Assembly: GCA_017506865.1 (NCBI GenBank)
Contig: JAFCMP010000445.1
Span: 1,116,001-1,180,000, forward strand
Length of the DNA stretch: 64,000 bases
Source: Tribonema minus
Lineage: Eukaryota > Sar > Xanthophyceae > Tribonematales > Tribonemataceae
Direction: 5' to 3'
Below are positions 47,001 to 57,200 of the stretch, in pieces; the stretch's first letter is position 1; every line of letters begins with the position of its first letter. The notes beneath the pieces were generated by a model. It had not been told where the DNA came from and did not search any database. It worked only from the letters and a program-made list of their open reading frames with translations. The translations under genes were made by a program, and so were the position numbers.

Positions 47001-50000
47001 AGTTGGCGGCGGGCACACCCACCGAAGATGCGTACAGCTTACTGCAACTCAGTGGTGCGGCGTGTATGAAGTTTAGAGTTAAAGTTTGCGTCGCAAAGTG
47101 TGGAGGTGATGTTGGCGCGCATGCGGCAATTGCATGCGGGTTGCAGTCGACGTTCCAGTTGGGTGCATAGGCCGGCTTAGCTAGCTAACGCCCCCCCCCC
47201 CCCCCCCCCACCCCTCTCTCCGGCGGCCGTTCTCCCTATTCTCCGTAACGCTACCTACGTACCCCGCATCAACGCCGCACGCGCCCGCCCCGCTGCCGCA
47301 GGCGGCAACGACCCCAATGGCATCTCTCGGCAGATACATACCTGCCCTCCGTACCTCTAGGTACATGCGTACCCCCATGACCATGCCGCCCCCGCCCCGC
47401 TGCCGCAGGCGGCAACAACCCCAACGGCAACGCTCAGACTCCCGCCAGCCCCTTCGGCAAGGTGCTGCGCATGCGCATCACGCAGGCAGATACATGCCTG
47501 CCTCCGTAACCCTACATACCTACCCACACCCTGCGCCGCAGGCGGCAACGACCCCAACGGCAACGCCCAGAACCCCGCCAGCCCCTTTGGCAAGATGCTG
47601 CGCATGCGCATCACGCAGGCGCACGCCACCGCCGCCGCCGGCGCCCCCCTCTTCGAGATCCCCCCCGATAACCCCTTCGCCAACGCGGCAGCGGGGCAGC
47701 AGGCGGCGCTGCCCGGCATTGTGTACGCGCGCGGGCTGCGCAACCCGTGGCGCTGCAGCTTCGACAGGGGCACGGACGCGCTGTGGTGCGGCGACGTGGG
47801 GCAGGACAACGTCGAGGAAATCGACACCATTGTGAAGGGCGGCAACTACGGTGAGTACTCAGCGTGAAACTCGCGCCGTGGGAGCGACGTGTTGAAGTCC
47901 GAGGGCATCGCATCAGTAGGGCGCCATTGCGCATTGACGTGGGGGCAGGACAGCGTTGAGAAGGTCAACACCATCATCAAGGGCGGCAACTACGGTGAGT
48001 CGATTCGTGAAACGTACGCCGCGCCCGCGCTCTGGGCTAGTGTGAAGGGGGGCAGCTACGGTGAGCTGGGTGTGAGTGTTTAGCTTGGCAGTCGCGCCGC
48101 GTTCGTGTGCTGGAGAGGTGCGTTGAAGGTTGAGGGCATTAGTGTTAGGGTTAGGGTTAGGGTTAGGGTTAGGGTTAGGGTTAGGGTCATCTCAAAGGGC
48201 GTCAGTGTGCGGCGGCGTTGGGCAGGACGGCATCGAGGAGGTAAACGCCATCGTCAAGGGCGGCAAGTACGGTGAGCCGACTGGCCGTATGGCTTGGAAC
48301 TCATGCTGGTGCTTGCGTTCCAGCAGACATGTTGCAGTTTGAGAGCGTCACATCATTTGGGCAGGACAGCGTCGAGGAGGTCAACCATCGTCAAGGGCGG
48401 CAACTACGGTGAGCCAAGTAACCGGTCGCTGTGAACCTCACGCTGTGACCGCCCTCAGCAGACATGTTGCAGTTGGAGAGCATCAGAACCGTTTGAGCAG
48501 ACAACGGCAAGGAGGTCAACGCCATCGTCAAGGCGGCAACTCCGTTGAGCTGAGACGTGAAATGCACACAGTGCCCGCGCTCTGGGCTAGCGTGAAGGGC
48601 GGCAACTACGGTGAGCTGTGCTGTGTGAGCTTTCAGCGTGAAAATCACGCCGTGCTCGTGCTCCAGGCTGGGAGGCATGTTGCGGTTCAAGGGCATCGCA
48701 TCGTTAGGGCGCCGGCGCACAGCAATAGTAGGGTTGGGGTTAGGGTTAGAGTTAGAACTAGGAATAGCGTTAGGGTTAGGGTTAGAGTCAGGGCGAGGAC
48801 GGTATCGAGGAGACTGACTGGCACCATCGTCGCGGGTGGCAATCATGGCGAGAGAGCCGTAGCTTTGGCCGTGGTCCTGACCCTACTCAGGCGAGTGCTT
48901 GAGCCGTGATGCGCCAAACGTCGTCGTTGCAGCAGTGCTCAGTTTTGCGACGCCGTCGTGCGGCACGACATGGATGACATCGACGCCGACTCACTCAGAC
49001 TCTATCTATACAGATCTGATGAGACTCGGACCTTACTCAGACTCGCCCTGCGAGTAAGCTCGAGTGCGCGCACCCGTCGCTCCCCCCGCGCGCGCCCCCC
49101 CTCCTTCCAGGCTGGCGCGACCACGAGGGCGAGCGCTGCAATTGGGGCGCCCCGGACTTCAACTGCGACCTCAAGTATGACGCCCCCCTCTTCCAGTACT
49201 GCCACTCGCAGTTCCAGCAGGCGCCGGAGCCGACCGACGTGCAGCTCTCGGCGGCCATCTGCAAGGGGCAGCAGGTTAGAGCCACCGCACCGCGCGGCGT
49301 TGTAAACCGTCGCCGAAATGTGCGCGCCGCAGCTGTTACAGTGGCGGTTCCGCCTGCTGTGGGGAGGCATGGGACGGGCATCGTGCCAACTTTCCGGTCC
49401 AGCGCTGGTGCTTGAGTGCTCTACGCCGCTGGACGCCCCTGCAAGGGGCAGCAGGTGCGCGCTGCCACGCGCTGCGCTGCGCGCCGTCGCGAACCGTCGC
49501 AGGACATGAATGTCTGACAACCGATAGAATGCTGTTCATAGTGTCACTCTGCCTATGGGTAGTCGTGCTAGCCGTGCAGGGCAAACAGTTGCCGAAGGGC
49601 GCGGCGCAGATGTTACAGTGGCGGTTTCGCCTGTTGTGGGGGGGCATGGGACGGGCATCGCGCCAACTTTCCGGTCCAGCGCCGGCGCGCTGATAGGGTT
49701 TAGGGTTAGGGTTACATCGCTGGACGCCCCCGCATGCATGGCATATGGTGTACTTCGAAGTTATTTGTACTTCTGCATGATTCTGAACAGCGTGTACCTC
49801 AGAGTACACTGCGGTGCACGCGTTGTGACTACTTTGAAGTCGATGCTTAGGACCGCGAGATGCGCGTGAGCCACACGCACGCCTCGCCGAGAGATCCTGG
49901 CAGCGGCCGCCGCGACGGCGCGCGCGCACCACCGCAGGCGCGGGGCCAGAGCACCACCGGTAGCACCGTCTGTTGCTGCCGCCCGCAGACCGTGGCAGCG

Positions 50001-52051
50001 CTTGCTGGCATCGCGTACACGTGCGCAACGCCCTTGAAGCAGAGCCGAATCAATGGCCCAATCGCGCGCGCGCCGTGGCCCGGTCCCGTGCGCTGATGCG
50101 CGGCCAGAGCGCCGCCGGTGCCGTCGCTCACTCACTGCGGCCGCGCGCACCGCACCGCTTTTATCATTGAGCGAACCCACGCGGCGCCCCCCGCACCACC
50201 AGCGCGCCGTCCCAAGCGCGCACGCGCACCGCAGCTGCAGGGCCCCAGAGCACCACATGCAGCGTCGCTCAACACGGCGGCCGCAAGCGCTGCACCGCTC
50301 GTATCATCAAGCGAACAGATTGCCCACAGCACGCTTCACGGCGTCCCTCACCACGAACATCGCTGCTGCCGCCCCAATGCGTACAGGTGCAGGGGCAGAG
50401 CATCACCGGCGGCGTCGTCTACCGCGGCCGCGCGCTCGCGGCAGCGCTTGGCGGCGCGTACGTCTTCGCCGACTATGAGGCGCGGCTGATCGCTGCGATA
50501 CGTCGCGACGGTGGCGACGGAGGCGCGTGGCACGCGCTGCCTGTCGCCGGCCCCGCCAACGGCGCCGGGCAGGTGTCGGCGTTCGCGGAGGATCGCGACG
50601 GGGAGGTGCTCGTCGTGTCGTACAACCCGCCGGCGATACTCAGGTGCGGCGGCGCTCCTGCACATTGAAGCTCCTGAAGTACACAGCATAAAAAACTACA
50701 TGATACTAATGGAGTGCTTGCTCGCAACGCATAGTCGAAGTGCACAGTACGGATGCGCAAATGGAAGAGGGAGGTGCTCGTCGTGTCGTACAGCCCGCCG
50801 GCGATACTGTGGTGCGGGTGACGCTCGCACAATCAAGGTTTTGAAGTGTGTAGCACAGACCTTGACACGCCTGCTAGTAGAGTGCTTGATTGCAGTGAGG
50901 TGCTCGTACTGTGGTACAGCCCGCCGGCAACACTCAGGTATGAGGTGCGCACTTGCACAATCAAGGTTTTGAAGTGTGTAGCACGGACCTCGACACGCCT
51001 ACTAATAGAGTGCTTGCTCGCAGCTAGGTGCTGGTAGTGTCGTACAGCCCGCCGGCGACACTCAGGTGCGGCGGCGCTCGCGCACTTGAGTCGTCCAGTG
51101 CTTCTATGTCGCACAAAGTGCATGCCTACTAGTGCTTGAAGCGGAAAGTCGGAAGGGAGGTGCTGGTCATGTCGTACAGCCCGCCGGCGATACTCAGGTG
51201 TGGCGGCGCCCGCGCACTTTAATTTGTTGAAGTAGCACAGCATGATTGTTGAAGTAGCACAGAGTGCACGCCTACTAAGCGGAGTGCTTGCTCGGAGCGT
51301 GTAGTCGGAGTATGGACACGCAAACGAAAGGGCGAGGTGCCGGTCGTGTCGTGCAGCCCGCCGGCGATACTCAGGTGCAGGCGGCGCGCTTGCACATTCT
51401 AGCTTTCAAGGTGTGTAGCACAGAGTGCTCCCTCCCCCTGCGCCGCAGCTCTGACAATACACATGCTTTTGGCAGGCCTCCAACCGAGAACAGTCGCTCT
51501 GGCCATGAGACATGCATCCATACCATCACGATTGCGTACTGAAGCCAGGATCGTACTTCGAAGTACTCCAGATGAGGCTCCCTATAGCTATTTGTGCCCT
51601 TGCCTGATGAACTGCCCCCCTGCCCCCCCGCCTCCCCCTACTCCCCGCCCCGCCGCGCAAAAGGCTTGCGTGCATCGCGTGCTACGCAGGCGGCAACGCG
51701 GCGGCGGGCGCAGGCGGCGGCGGCGGCGCCGGAGCCGCAGTCATCGACGGCGAGGGCGGCGTCGTACTGCAGCCGCCGCCGCAGCAGCAGCCCGCCGTTG
51801 CGACAGATTCCCCTGCAAACGCCGAGCAGCCCCCTCTTGCGGGTGTGCCGGGCAACACCGGCACTGGCACACACAACGCCGTCAAAGGGAAACAGCCAGC
51901 GGCGGCGGCGGCGACGGACCCCCCCGCGGCGGCTGGCGGCGCAGCAGCAGCAGCGGCAGCGTCCGGCGGCGCGGCGCCGCGCCGTGCGAGCGTCGCGCTC
52001 CTGAGCGCTGTCGCTGCTGCTGCTGCTGCCGCGGCTGTCCTCGTGCTGTAG
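41058..52051 (+). CDS. HHIP-like (HIPL) secreted glucose/sorbosone dehydrogenase-type protein, 700 aa
   Basis: Exons: 41058-41338, 41983-42025, 42524-42573, 43374-43611, 44669-44935, 46666-46771, 47542-47850, 49111-49274, 50387-50643 and 51664-52051; total 2103 bp, all phases close to TAG. A signal peptide (MAEPRLLLLAVGLVLCA) precedes a Cys-rich folate-receptor-like domain spread over exons 1-4 (CSDF, CCTLEQ, CKAMLM, SCHPWSAHLF, LCRDFCQRYHDAC, FYCYPY). Then the beta-propeller: EQTGVVHELQ, GLLGLAFHPNF, NHKAGWMAF, LYMSTGDGGGNDPNGN, RNPWRCSFDRG, LWCGDVGQDNVEEID, GGNYGWRDHEG, ITGGVVYRG, YVFADYEA. The tail is an Ala/Gly/Pro linker ending in RRASVALLSAV and a hydrophobic Ala/Val end directly before the stop, typical of a GPI-anchor signal. 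Plant HIPL and animal HHIPL proteins share this architecture; the substrate is unknown. The last exon's acceptor (after GCAAAAG) is chosen because it alone keeps frame. Confidence 0.93.
42845..43340 (+). repeat. Minisatellite, about 28-40 bp unit, in HIPL intron 3
   Basis: Repeated word TGTTGCCACCTGACATCGCA followed by ACCGTGTCT, with at least ten diverged copies (for example at 42861, 42891, 42922, 42946, 42970, 43261, 43293 and 43321). The acceptor echoes of exon 4 are embedded in it. Two C-to-T patterns (CACCTGAC and CACCCGAC) alternate. Confidence 0.88.
43021..43400 (+). repeat. Echo array: acceptor plus 5' end of HIPL exon 4
   Basis: The acceptor CTCTGCGCAACGGCGCAG and exon start GTACCACGACGCGTGCGCGG then CGGCGCTCGCGCTGCC appear at the real exon (43374) and in two upstream copies (about 43050 and 43172). 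Both copies keep the AG and about 40 bases of exon and then diverge. An RNA using them would enter a frame that soon ends. Confidence 0.93.
43565..44120 (+). repeat. Echo array: 3' end plus donor of HIPL exon 4
   Basis: The exon end GGGCATGGTGCTGCGGCCCG then ACGCGGATGCGTGGTGGCTG with donor CTG|GTGAG occurs at the real exon (43611) and at about 43680, 43822, 43956 and 44061. The three complete copies retain CTGCTG|GTGA. Each is followed by GTGAAGTTGAAGTTGAATTT-like A/T-rich text and preceded by a copy of CCGGCGTTCCCGCTGCTGCA. Spacing 105-142 bp. Confidence 0.95.
44606..44628. repeat. C23 homopolymer in an acceptor pyrimidine tract
   Basis: A run of 23 C bases about 40 bp upstream of the HIPL exon 5 acceptor. 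Similar C or G runs of 10-23 bases occur before many acceptors in the window (for example 2307-2329, 4516-4530, 41943-41954, 47191-47209, 57751-57773). Confidence 0.95.
45070..45395 (+). repeat. Echo array: 3' end plus donor of HIPL exon 5
   Basis: The exon 5 end TCTGGCCGCAG|GTGCGTCGCTGAG recurs at about 45078, 45188 and 45347, each followed by CTGAGCGCTG, a short purine stretch, a C tract and GTCTCCG(T/G)G. The first copy keeps a perfect CAG|GTGCGTC junction and the third is decayed. Short TTAGGG-like text lies between copies. Confidence 0.88.
45614..45712. repeat. Degenerate TTAGGG telomere-like tract
   Basis: Repeated GGGTTAGGGT, GGGTCAGGGCTAGGTTAGG and GGGCTAGG(C/G)CTAGGG words within HIPL intron 5. 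A second tract with the same orientation is at 46226-46280, inside the acceptor-echo array of exon 6. Confidence 0.9.
45985..46925 (+). repeat. Echo arrays around HIPL exon 6 (both sides)
   Basis: Acceptor-side copies of CTGCCGTCGCCGCGCAG|GCGT and TTTCAGAACCACAAGGCGGG occur at about 46040, 46165, 46330 and 46505 before the real exon (46666). A donor-side copy of CCATGACCTGTACATGTCGA then CGGGCGACGGCGGCG|GTGAGC lies at about 46874-46919 after the real donor (46771). One short exon is therefore flanked by echoes of its own left edge on the left and its right edge on the right. Confidence 0.93.
47285..47600 (+). repeat. Echo array: acceptor plus 5' end of HIPL exon 7
   Basis: CTGCCGCAG|GCGGCAACGACCCCAA followed by (T/C)GGCA occurs at about 47300, 47409 and 47542 (real). 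The second copy continues in frame through TCCCGCCAGCCCCTTCGGCA and GCTGCGCATGCGCATCACGC, about 80 exonic bases. A transcript could enter at copy 2, but the copy then returns to intron text (AGATACATGCC). Confidence 0.93.
47800..48860 (+). repeat. Echo array: 3' end plus donor of HIPL exon 7 (up to eight copies)
   Basis: The exon end GGGCAGGACAACGTCGAGGA and AAGGGCGGCAACTACG|GTGAG (peptide VKGGNYG) occurs at the real exon (47850) and at about 47990, 48055, 48265, 48405, 48540 and 48605, with a decayed copy near 48825. Four copies keep GGCAACTACG|GTGAG exactly; AGCTACG and AAGTACG variants keep the donor. Two telomere-like tracts lie within the array. Confidence 0.95.
48145..48186 (+). repeat. 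Perfect (TTAGGG)7 interstitial telomere repeat
   Basis: Forty-two bases of perfect TTAGGG repeat in HIPL intron 7, the cleanest telomere tract in the window. It sits between two copies of the exon 7 end. A second, looser tract is at 48727-48790. The hexamer suggests the host telomere is TTAGGG rather than plant-type TTTAGGG. Confidence 0.98.
49270..50405 (+). repeat. Echo copies around HIPL intron 8
   Basis: The exon 8 end TGCAAGGGGCAGCAG|GT recurs once at about 49438-49455 (donor GTGCGC). A following segment TGTTACAGTGGCGGTT(C/T)CGCC is duplicated with it, at 49333 and 49613. On the other side, diverged copies of the exon 9 start (GTGCAGGGGCAGAGCATCAC then CGGCGGCGTCGTC) lie at about 49933, 50090 and 50229 before the real exon at 50387. 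Confidence 0.85.
50610..51385 (+). repeat. Echo array: 3' end plus donor of HIPL exon 9 (six copies)
   Basis: The exon end GAGGTGCTCGTCGTGTCGTA then CAACCCGCCGGCGATACTCAG, donor GTGCGGC, occurs at the real exon (50643) and at about 50815, 50937, 51065, 51198 and 51375 (CAG then CCCGCCGGCGA). Four copies keep ACTCAG|GT. The intervening intron text (GAAGTGTGTAGCACAG, CGCCTACTA, GAGTGCTTGCTCG) is duplicated too. Spacing 122-177 bp. Confidence 0.95.
51553..51566. repeat. Dispersed palindrome family TACTTCGAAGTA
   Basis: GTACTTCGAAGTAC at 51553-51566. Other members: about 41886 (GTACTTCGAAGTAT), 45332-45345 (ATACTTCGAAGTAT), about 49750 (GTACTTCGAAGTTA), 55443-55456 (TTACTTCGAAGTAA), and an interrupted form at 42243-42265. 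All are in introns of the HIPL and phosphatase genes. Confidence 0.9.
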
Positions 52052-54238
52052 CGCGCACAGCTGTCCGCCCGGCGCTGCCGCCGCTGCGCCGCAGTTCCCC
52101 CAGGCCAGTCCCCCCCTGACTGCGCGCGCGGCGCTGTTTGCTAGCTGCACTGCGCTGCCACTGCCGCCGCCACGCGGTTGCCGCTGCACGCGCGCTGAGC
52201 TGTCGCGACGGGGTTGCGATCGCGTGTGCTCAGCGCTGCGGCACATAGCCTGCTGAAATTGCACCGCCGCTGCAAGTTTTGCCCCTCCCCAAACGAGGGC
52301 AACCGTGCATATCCAAGTAGATTGACATGCCAAGGCGGCTTCGTCCGGGTCAAACGCGGTCATTGAGAGTCTCCTTGACGCTATGACTACACCCCCCCCC
52401 CCCCTATCCCATGTTGAAGTACGCATGCCACGTCCTTCCCCAGATTGTGTGTATGCCGACGGTCCCTTTAGCCTTTGTTGAGTGCACGTGCAACATATGT
52501 CCTGTGAGTGCTCTAGCCGTGTCGGTACCCGCTTGAGGGGGTCGAACGCCTAGCCGTGTACATTTTGATTTTCCAGACTCTGGGCTTCCGGCCTGAAACT
52601 GTTAGGCCGCTTGATCCAAGTGTGCGATTCCCGTGTGCGTAGTGGTGCCGGTTGGCCGAGCCAGGGCCGTAGTGGTATTGTCATTTTGTCAGGTCTGTTG
52701 CACTCACAGTAATGAATTCTCATCCTGCTCAGCGTGCTTTCTCTTTTCCGTCCTCGCCTTCCATGAGTCATGCAGCTCGTTGCGGGCTGCGAGCACTGTG
52801 TAGTCCACATGACTGCGTGAGCACACTGTCTGTCGACGAAGCATCATGTCACTTAAGTGTGGTCGTCAACGAGATAGCCAGGTGTGAACGTACGTTTTGA
52901 AGTGCTGTTAGCCCACAACGCTGCTCCTGCCAGCCTACACCTGCTTGATGCCAATGTTTCAAGTCGCACTGCCGACCGGATACACCCATGCTCTGACAGA
53001 GCATGGACACAGAACTGTGCATGCGATGCACGCACAAAAAAACACGCTGGCGGAGGCAAGTTACCCCTCAACTGAGCAATGTCAAAAAACGGTGTGTCGT
53101 ACACATGGAAAGCGGACCCCCCCTGCTAGTGGAGATACGCAAGTGAGTCCCCCCGCCAGTGGAGATGCGCAAGTGCGTGCAAGAGGCGCACGACATCACC
53201 CTCATGCGCAAGCGCGCGCGCACACACGTAACAGCACAACAAACGCGCAGATGCACGTGTCAACACGCGCGCGCAGACGCCTAGCGGCACACATACACCG
53301 GCGTTTCATTCAGAATGCCAGAGCGCGCGCAGCCGTCGGCGGCGGCGCTCATGCATGCGGAGCACCCGGCGCAGTTCGGAAAGGCGTAAATTTGGTCACA
53401 TCAAAACTAGGGCCGCCGCGGGCGCGCGCGCGCGCTGGCAGGCGGCCCCACACACTTCAACTTTGTACTTTGGCATCGTGGGTCGGCGTCTTCGAGACAA
53501 CTACCCCCCCAACCCCCCCCCCCCCCCCCCCCCGCCCTCTCCAATTTCGCTGTAGCCCGTCAAATTAAAGTTGATGAAACACAGCACGCCTCCCCCTCCC
53601 TCTTCCCCAGTTCCCCCCCGATTTTACCCCTCCCTCCCCTCCCCCCCCCGCCCCCTGCCCCCGCCACAGCACGTCACGCTTCCTCTACTTCATACCCCCA
53701 CCCACACAACCGCTGTATCTGCATGGCGTCCGGCGACACCGCCACCTCGAACTGTATCAACACGGGGGCCGTCAGCGCGCCCCCCACATTTTCGCGCAAG
53801 GCGTGCAGCGCGCCAGCGATGACGCAGAGCGCTGCTGCCACGTCGCCTGGCATCTCACCGGCACGACGCTGCACGGCGCCGCAGCGGCGGCTTGCGCGCA
53901 CGACGCGGGCGCCGACCCCCCTTCCCCCCCTCCCCCCCCCTTCCCCCTGCTGTGCACTGAAAGCTGTCCTACGGCGCCCCCCTCCCTCATTAGAGCCGGA
54001 GAGGAGCAGAGACGTAATGGGGGTGGGTGGGTGGGGGGGGGCGGGGGGGGGTCTGCACCAATGCAGCGCCCTTCAACAGCCTTGCAGTGGAAGGGGGGGC
54101 GACAAGGGCCTTTTCGATACTGGGCTTACGCGTCTCGAGCGGCTGTGACATGGTGCTGCGTGTTGCAGCTGCGGCGGCAGCAGCAGCAGCAGCAGCAGCA
54201 GCGGCGGCAGCGGCAGCGGCGCTGCGAGGCGAGCGCGC
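52052..54238. other. Convergent intergenic region (3' ends of HIPL and CTDSPL2-like genes)
   Basis: Holds both 3' UTRs. Poly-C tracts at 52391-52404 and around 53515-53533. A minus-strand open frame (53674-53901) gives a mixed-composition peptide with GDVAAALCVIAGALHALREN and VLIQFEVAVSPDAMQIQRL, which could be an isolated exon, but no partner exon or family is recognised. Otherwise no coding signal seen. Confidence 0.45.
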
Positions 54239-57200
54239 TCACAGCGGCGGCCCGATGGGCGCCTTCTTGACGAGCTCGTGCGTCTTGAACGTCTGCTGTA
54301 TCGTCGGCCGCATGTCGTCCTTGTCTGCGAGCCGCTGCAGGAACGGCAGCAGTAGGGACAGCTCCTCGTCCTGCGCACTCAGCGATTGGGGGGGGGGGCA
54401 GGGGGGGGGGGGGCGTTGGATGGTTGGATTGAGGGTCAAGTCAAGGTTGAGGTTAGGTTTAGGGCGGCAAAAACAGTTCCTCATCCTGCACACGCGCAGG
54501 CGAGGGAAAGCTCCTCGTCCTGCACGCGCAGCATTTGGGGGGAGGGAGGGGGAGGGGGGGGGGGGGGGGCATTGGAGGGTTGGACTGAGGAGCAGTGGAG
54601 CGCGCAGCATTGGGGAAGGGAGGGGGAGGGGGGGAGGAGGGGGGACGTTAGACTAGATGGTTGGGTCGAGGGTCAGGTTAAAGTTGAGGTGAGGGTGAGG
54701 GCCGCAAAACAGTTCCTCATCCTGCACACGCGCAGGGGAGGGACAGCTCCCCGTCCCGCGCGCGCAGCAATGCGCGGGGGAGGGGGGTTGGATTGAGGGT
54801 TTGGTCAAGAGTTGAGGTGAGCGGTGGGGGGGCGTAGGGGTAGAGGAGGTTAGATCAGGTGAAGATTGAGGGTTGGAACAACAGTTGGGGCAGGAGGCGC
54901 ACGCAGCGGCAATGTAGGGGTTCAGGTTGAAAAGGTCAAGGCGTTTGTTGAGAAGAAATCGATGGATGTTGGAGAGCGAGAGGCACGCATGGCGGGGGGG
55001 GAGGGACGTTGCATGGCACCCCTGAGGCAATGGATCGATTAGCAAATATGTTTACGAAAACCAGGTCGCTGTACTTCAGGCACAACTTCAAAGTTGAGAT
55101 TGAGGAGGCAGCTCTCAAACTGTGCGCATCGGACGCGCTGGAGTGATGGCGGTGGGGCGCTGGGGAGTTCAGACACATGTGGCAGGGGCGCAAACACAGA
55201 GCGCCAACCGCTGCTGAGAGACACCGGATGGAAGTGGATGACTCTGCTCTCGCAGTAAGTGTTGCGGCAAAAGTCTACGAAAAGAGTGCGACCGCTGCCA
55301 TCTTTCAGCCAGTGCAAAGCGGAAAGCCTGACACATGTACGCAGTTTCAAGCTTCCGTTTTCTGTACTTCAACAGCTCCTGACTCCACATGCCAACAACT
55401 CGCAAGGCTTGGTAGGTGGGAAATTCCGTGCAGAAATCAATGTTACTTCGAAGTAAGCATCAGGGTGTTGAGGTGATGTGCATGTGCGTGTGTATCAGCA
55501 ACACCGTGTGCAACAGTCGTGTGTCGTCCTATCAACACGCTTGCACATTTACAGCAAAGAGGGAAGCTGCTCCCGGCCCCCCATGCAAAATACTGCGCAG
55601 TGCACCATGAGCACCAGCATCAGCGTGCACTGCCCTGAACTTCAAGTGTATTTACGCACCTTGTCGTCATCGAACCAGCTCTCGATGGGGATGCCGTTCG
55701 CTAGCTGCACAGGAAGGGGGGGGAGAAGGGGCAGGGGGAGGACGGGGCACGCAGGTGTGTCGCTCGGTCAGCGTTATCGCAGGCAATGGCGTGCAAGCGG
55801 CGAGGGCGCGGGGACGCAGCTGTGGGCGTGCAAGTTTGAAGGCAATGACCGTGTCCACCGCACGCGCCATTGATGCAACGAGCCGAAACATGGCAGGCGC
55901 CGTCGCGCGCAACGCGGCATGGGGGCGTGCAGCAGTGGTCCGTGCGGGTCCCGCTGCGGGTCTGAGGCAGATTCTCCCGCATGCCCGTCACAGGCGCGCC
56001 AGCCGTTTTTGCAGTTCAGACCGTGGCAGTGGGCGCAGCGCAGCGCTCAGGCGGGAGGCAGCGCTCAGCCAATGGGCAGCAGCGTTCAGGTGTGCGCAGG
56101 CTTTGCGCGCGTGGAGGCAGCGCTGAGCTGTGGAGGCTGCGCTCAGCTGCAGTGGCAACAGCGCTCAGCCACAAAAAAGGCAGCAGCGCTCAGGCGCACA
56201 GGGGCAGCAGCGCTCCGCTCTGGAGGCAGCGCTCAGCCACAGAGAGAGGCCGCGAGCGCGGCGCTCGTTTGCGGGAGCAGCGCTCGACACACGCACATCG
56301 CTCGGCAGCTGCGGAGCGCAGCAGCGGATAAAACTCGGGAAGACTTTATTCCAAGTCAACCTGAAGCTAGGAGGGGTATTGACCCCGCGACACTGTGCTT
56401 GTAGCCACGCGCTCTGGCCTGAGCTACGAGCCGCAGTCTGGCTTACAGGTTGATTGGAGGCGATTGATGGTGAGAAAGCTCAGCTTGCAGGGGCGAGGGT
56501 TAGGGTCAGGTTAGGATAAGGGCTTAGGCCGCTCACCTGATACGCGTACGCGTACGGGCTGTTGTCGACGATGGCCACGCGGCGCAGGTCGCGCCCGAGC
56601 ACATTGAGGTCCTTGAGGTAGTTGCCGTCCACCTGAAAGTTGAAGTTGGGGGTAGGGTTTGAGTTGGGCAAGAAGGTTCAGAAGGCGGCTGCGACGCGAA
56701 CATTTGGGGTTGGGGTAAAGGGCGGAAGACGCCAATGTGCATGTGGCCGAGCACGTTGAGGTAGTTAGGGTTAGGGTTAGATTGAGGTTCTTGAGGTAGC
56801 TGCCGTCCACCTGGAGTTGAAGTCGTGGGTTTAGCGGGCAACAGAATTCAGTGGGCGCGGCCGCGGCGCGAGCGGTGGGGTTGGAGGCTAGGGGCGGAAC
56901 ACGCGAGTGCACGAGCGGCAGCGGCGGTGCGTGCGCTGCCCCGGCGAGCGCGTGCAGGGCACTCGGTACACACCCACACACCTCTGAAGGTGCTGGTGAT
57001 CGGGATGCGTGCCTGCTGTGCTGCGCCGCGAGTACCGCCTATTGAAGTAGCAGCTGCGGCGCGAGCGGTGGCGTTGGGGGCTAGGGGCGACACACAGGCG
57101 TCGCGGTGGAGGCGGTGGTCGGTTTACGTACCCTGCTGATCAGTGAGCGATTCAATTTGGGCTGGGGTTCGACAAGTCCTAGGACACGCTGCGTGGGCGG

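Noticed and set aside
48145..48186. Chromosome end or assembly of a telomere
   Set aside because: The tract is internal to an intron of a phase-complete gene with coding exons on both sides.
51690..52051. HIPL last exon starting at the GCAG|GCGGCAAC acceptor (51690)
   Set aside because: It puts the Ala/Gly tail and GPI-like end out of frame with exon 9; the acceptor at 51664, behind a strong C-rich tract, keeps frame.
54027..54656. Plus-strand frame with poly-Ala and poly-Gly
   Set aside because: Runs across the last phosphatase exon in antisense and across G tracts and a CAG microsatellite; no independent support.
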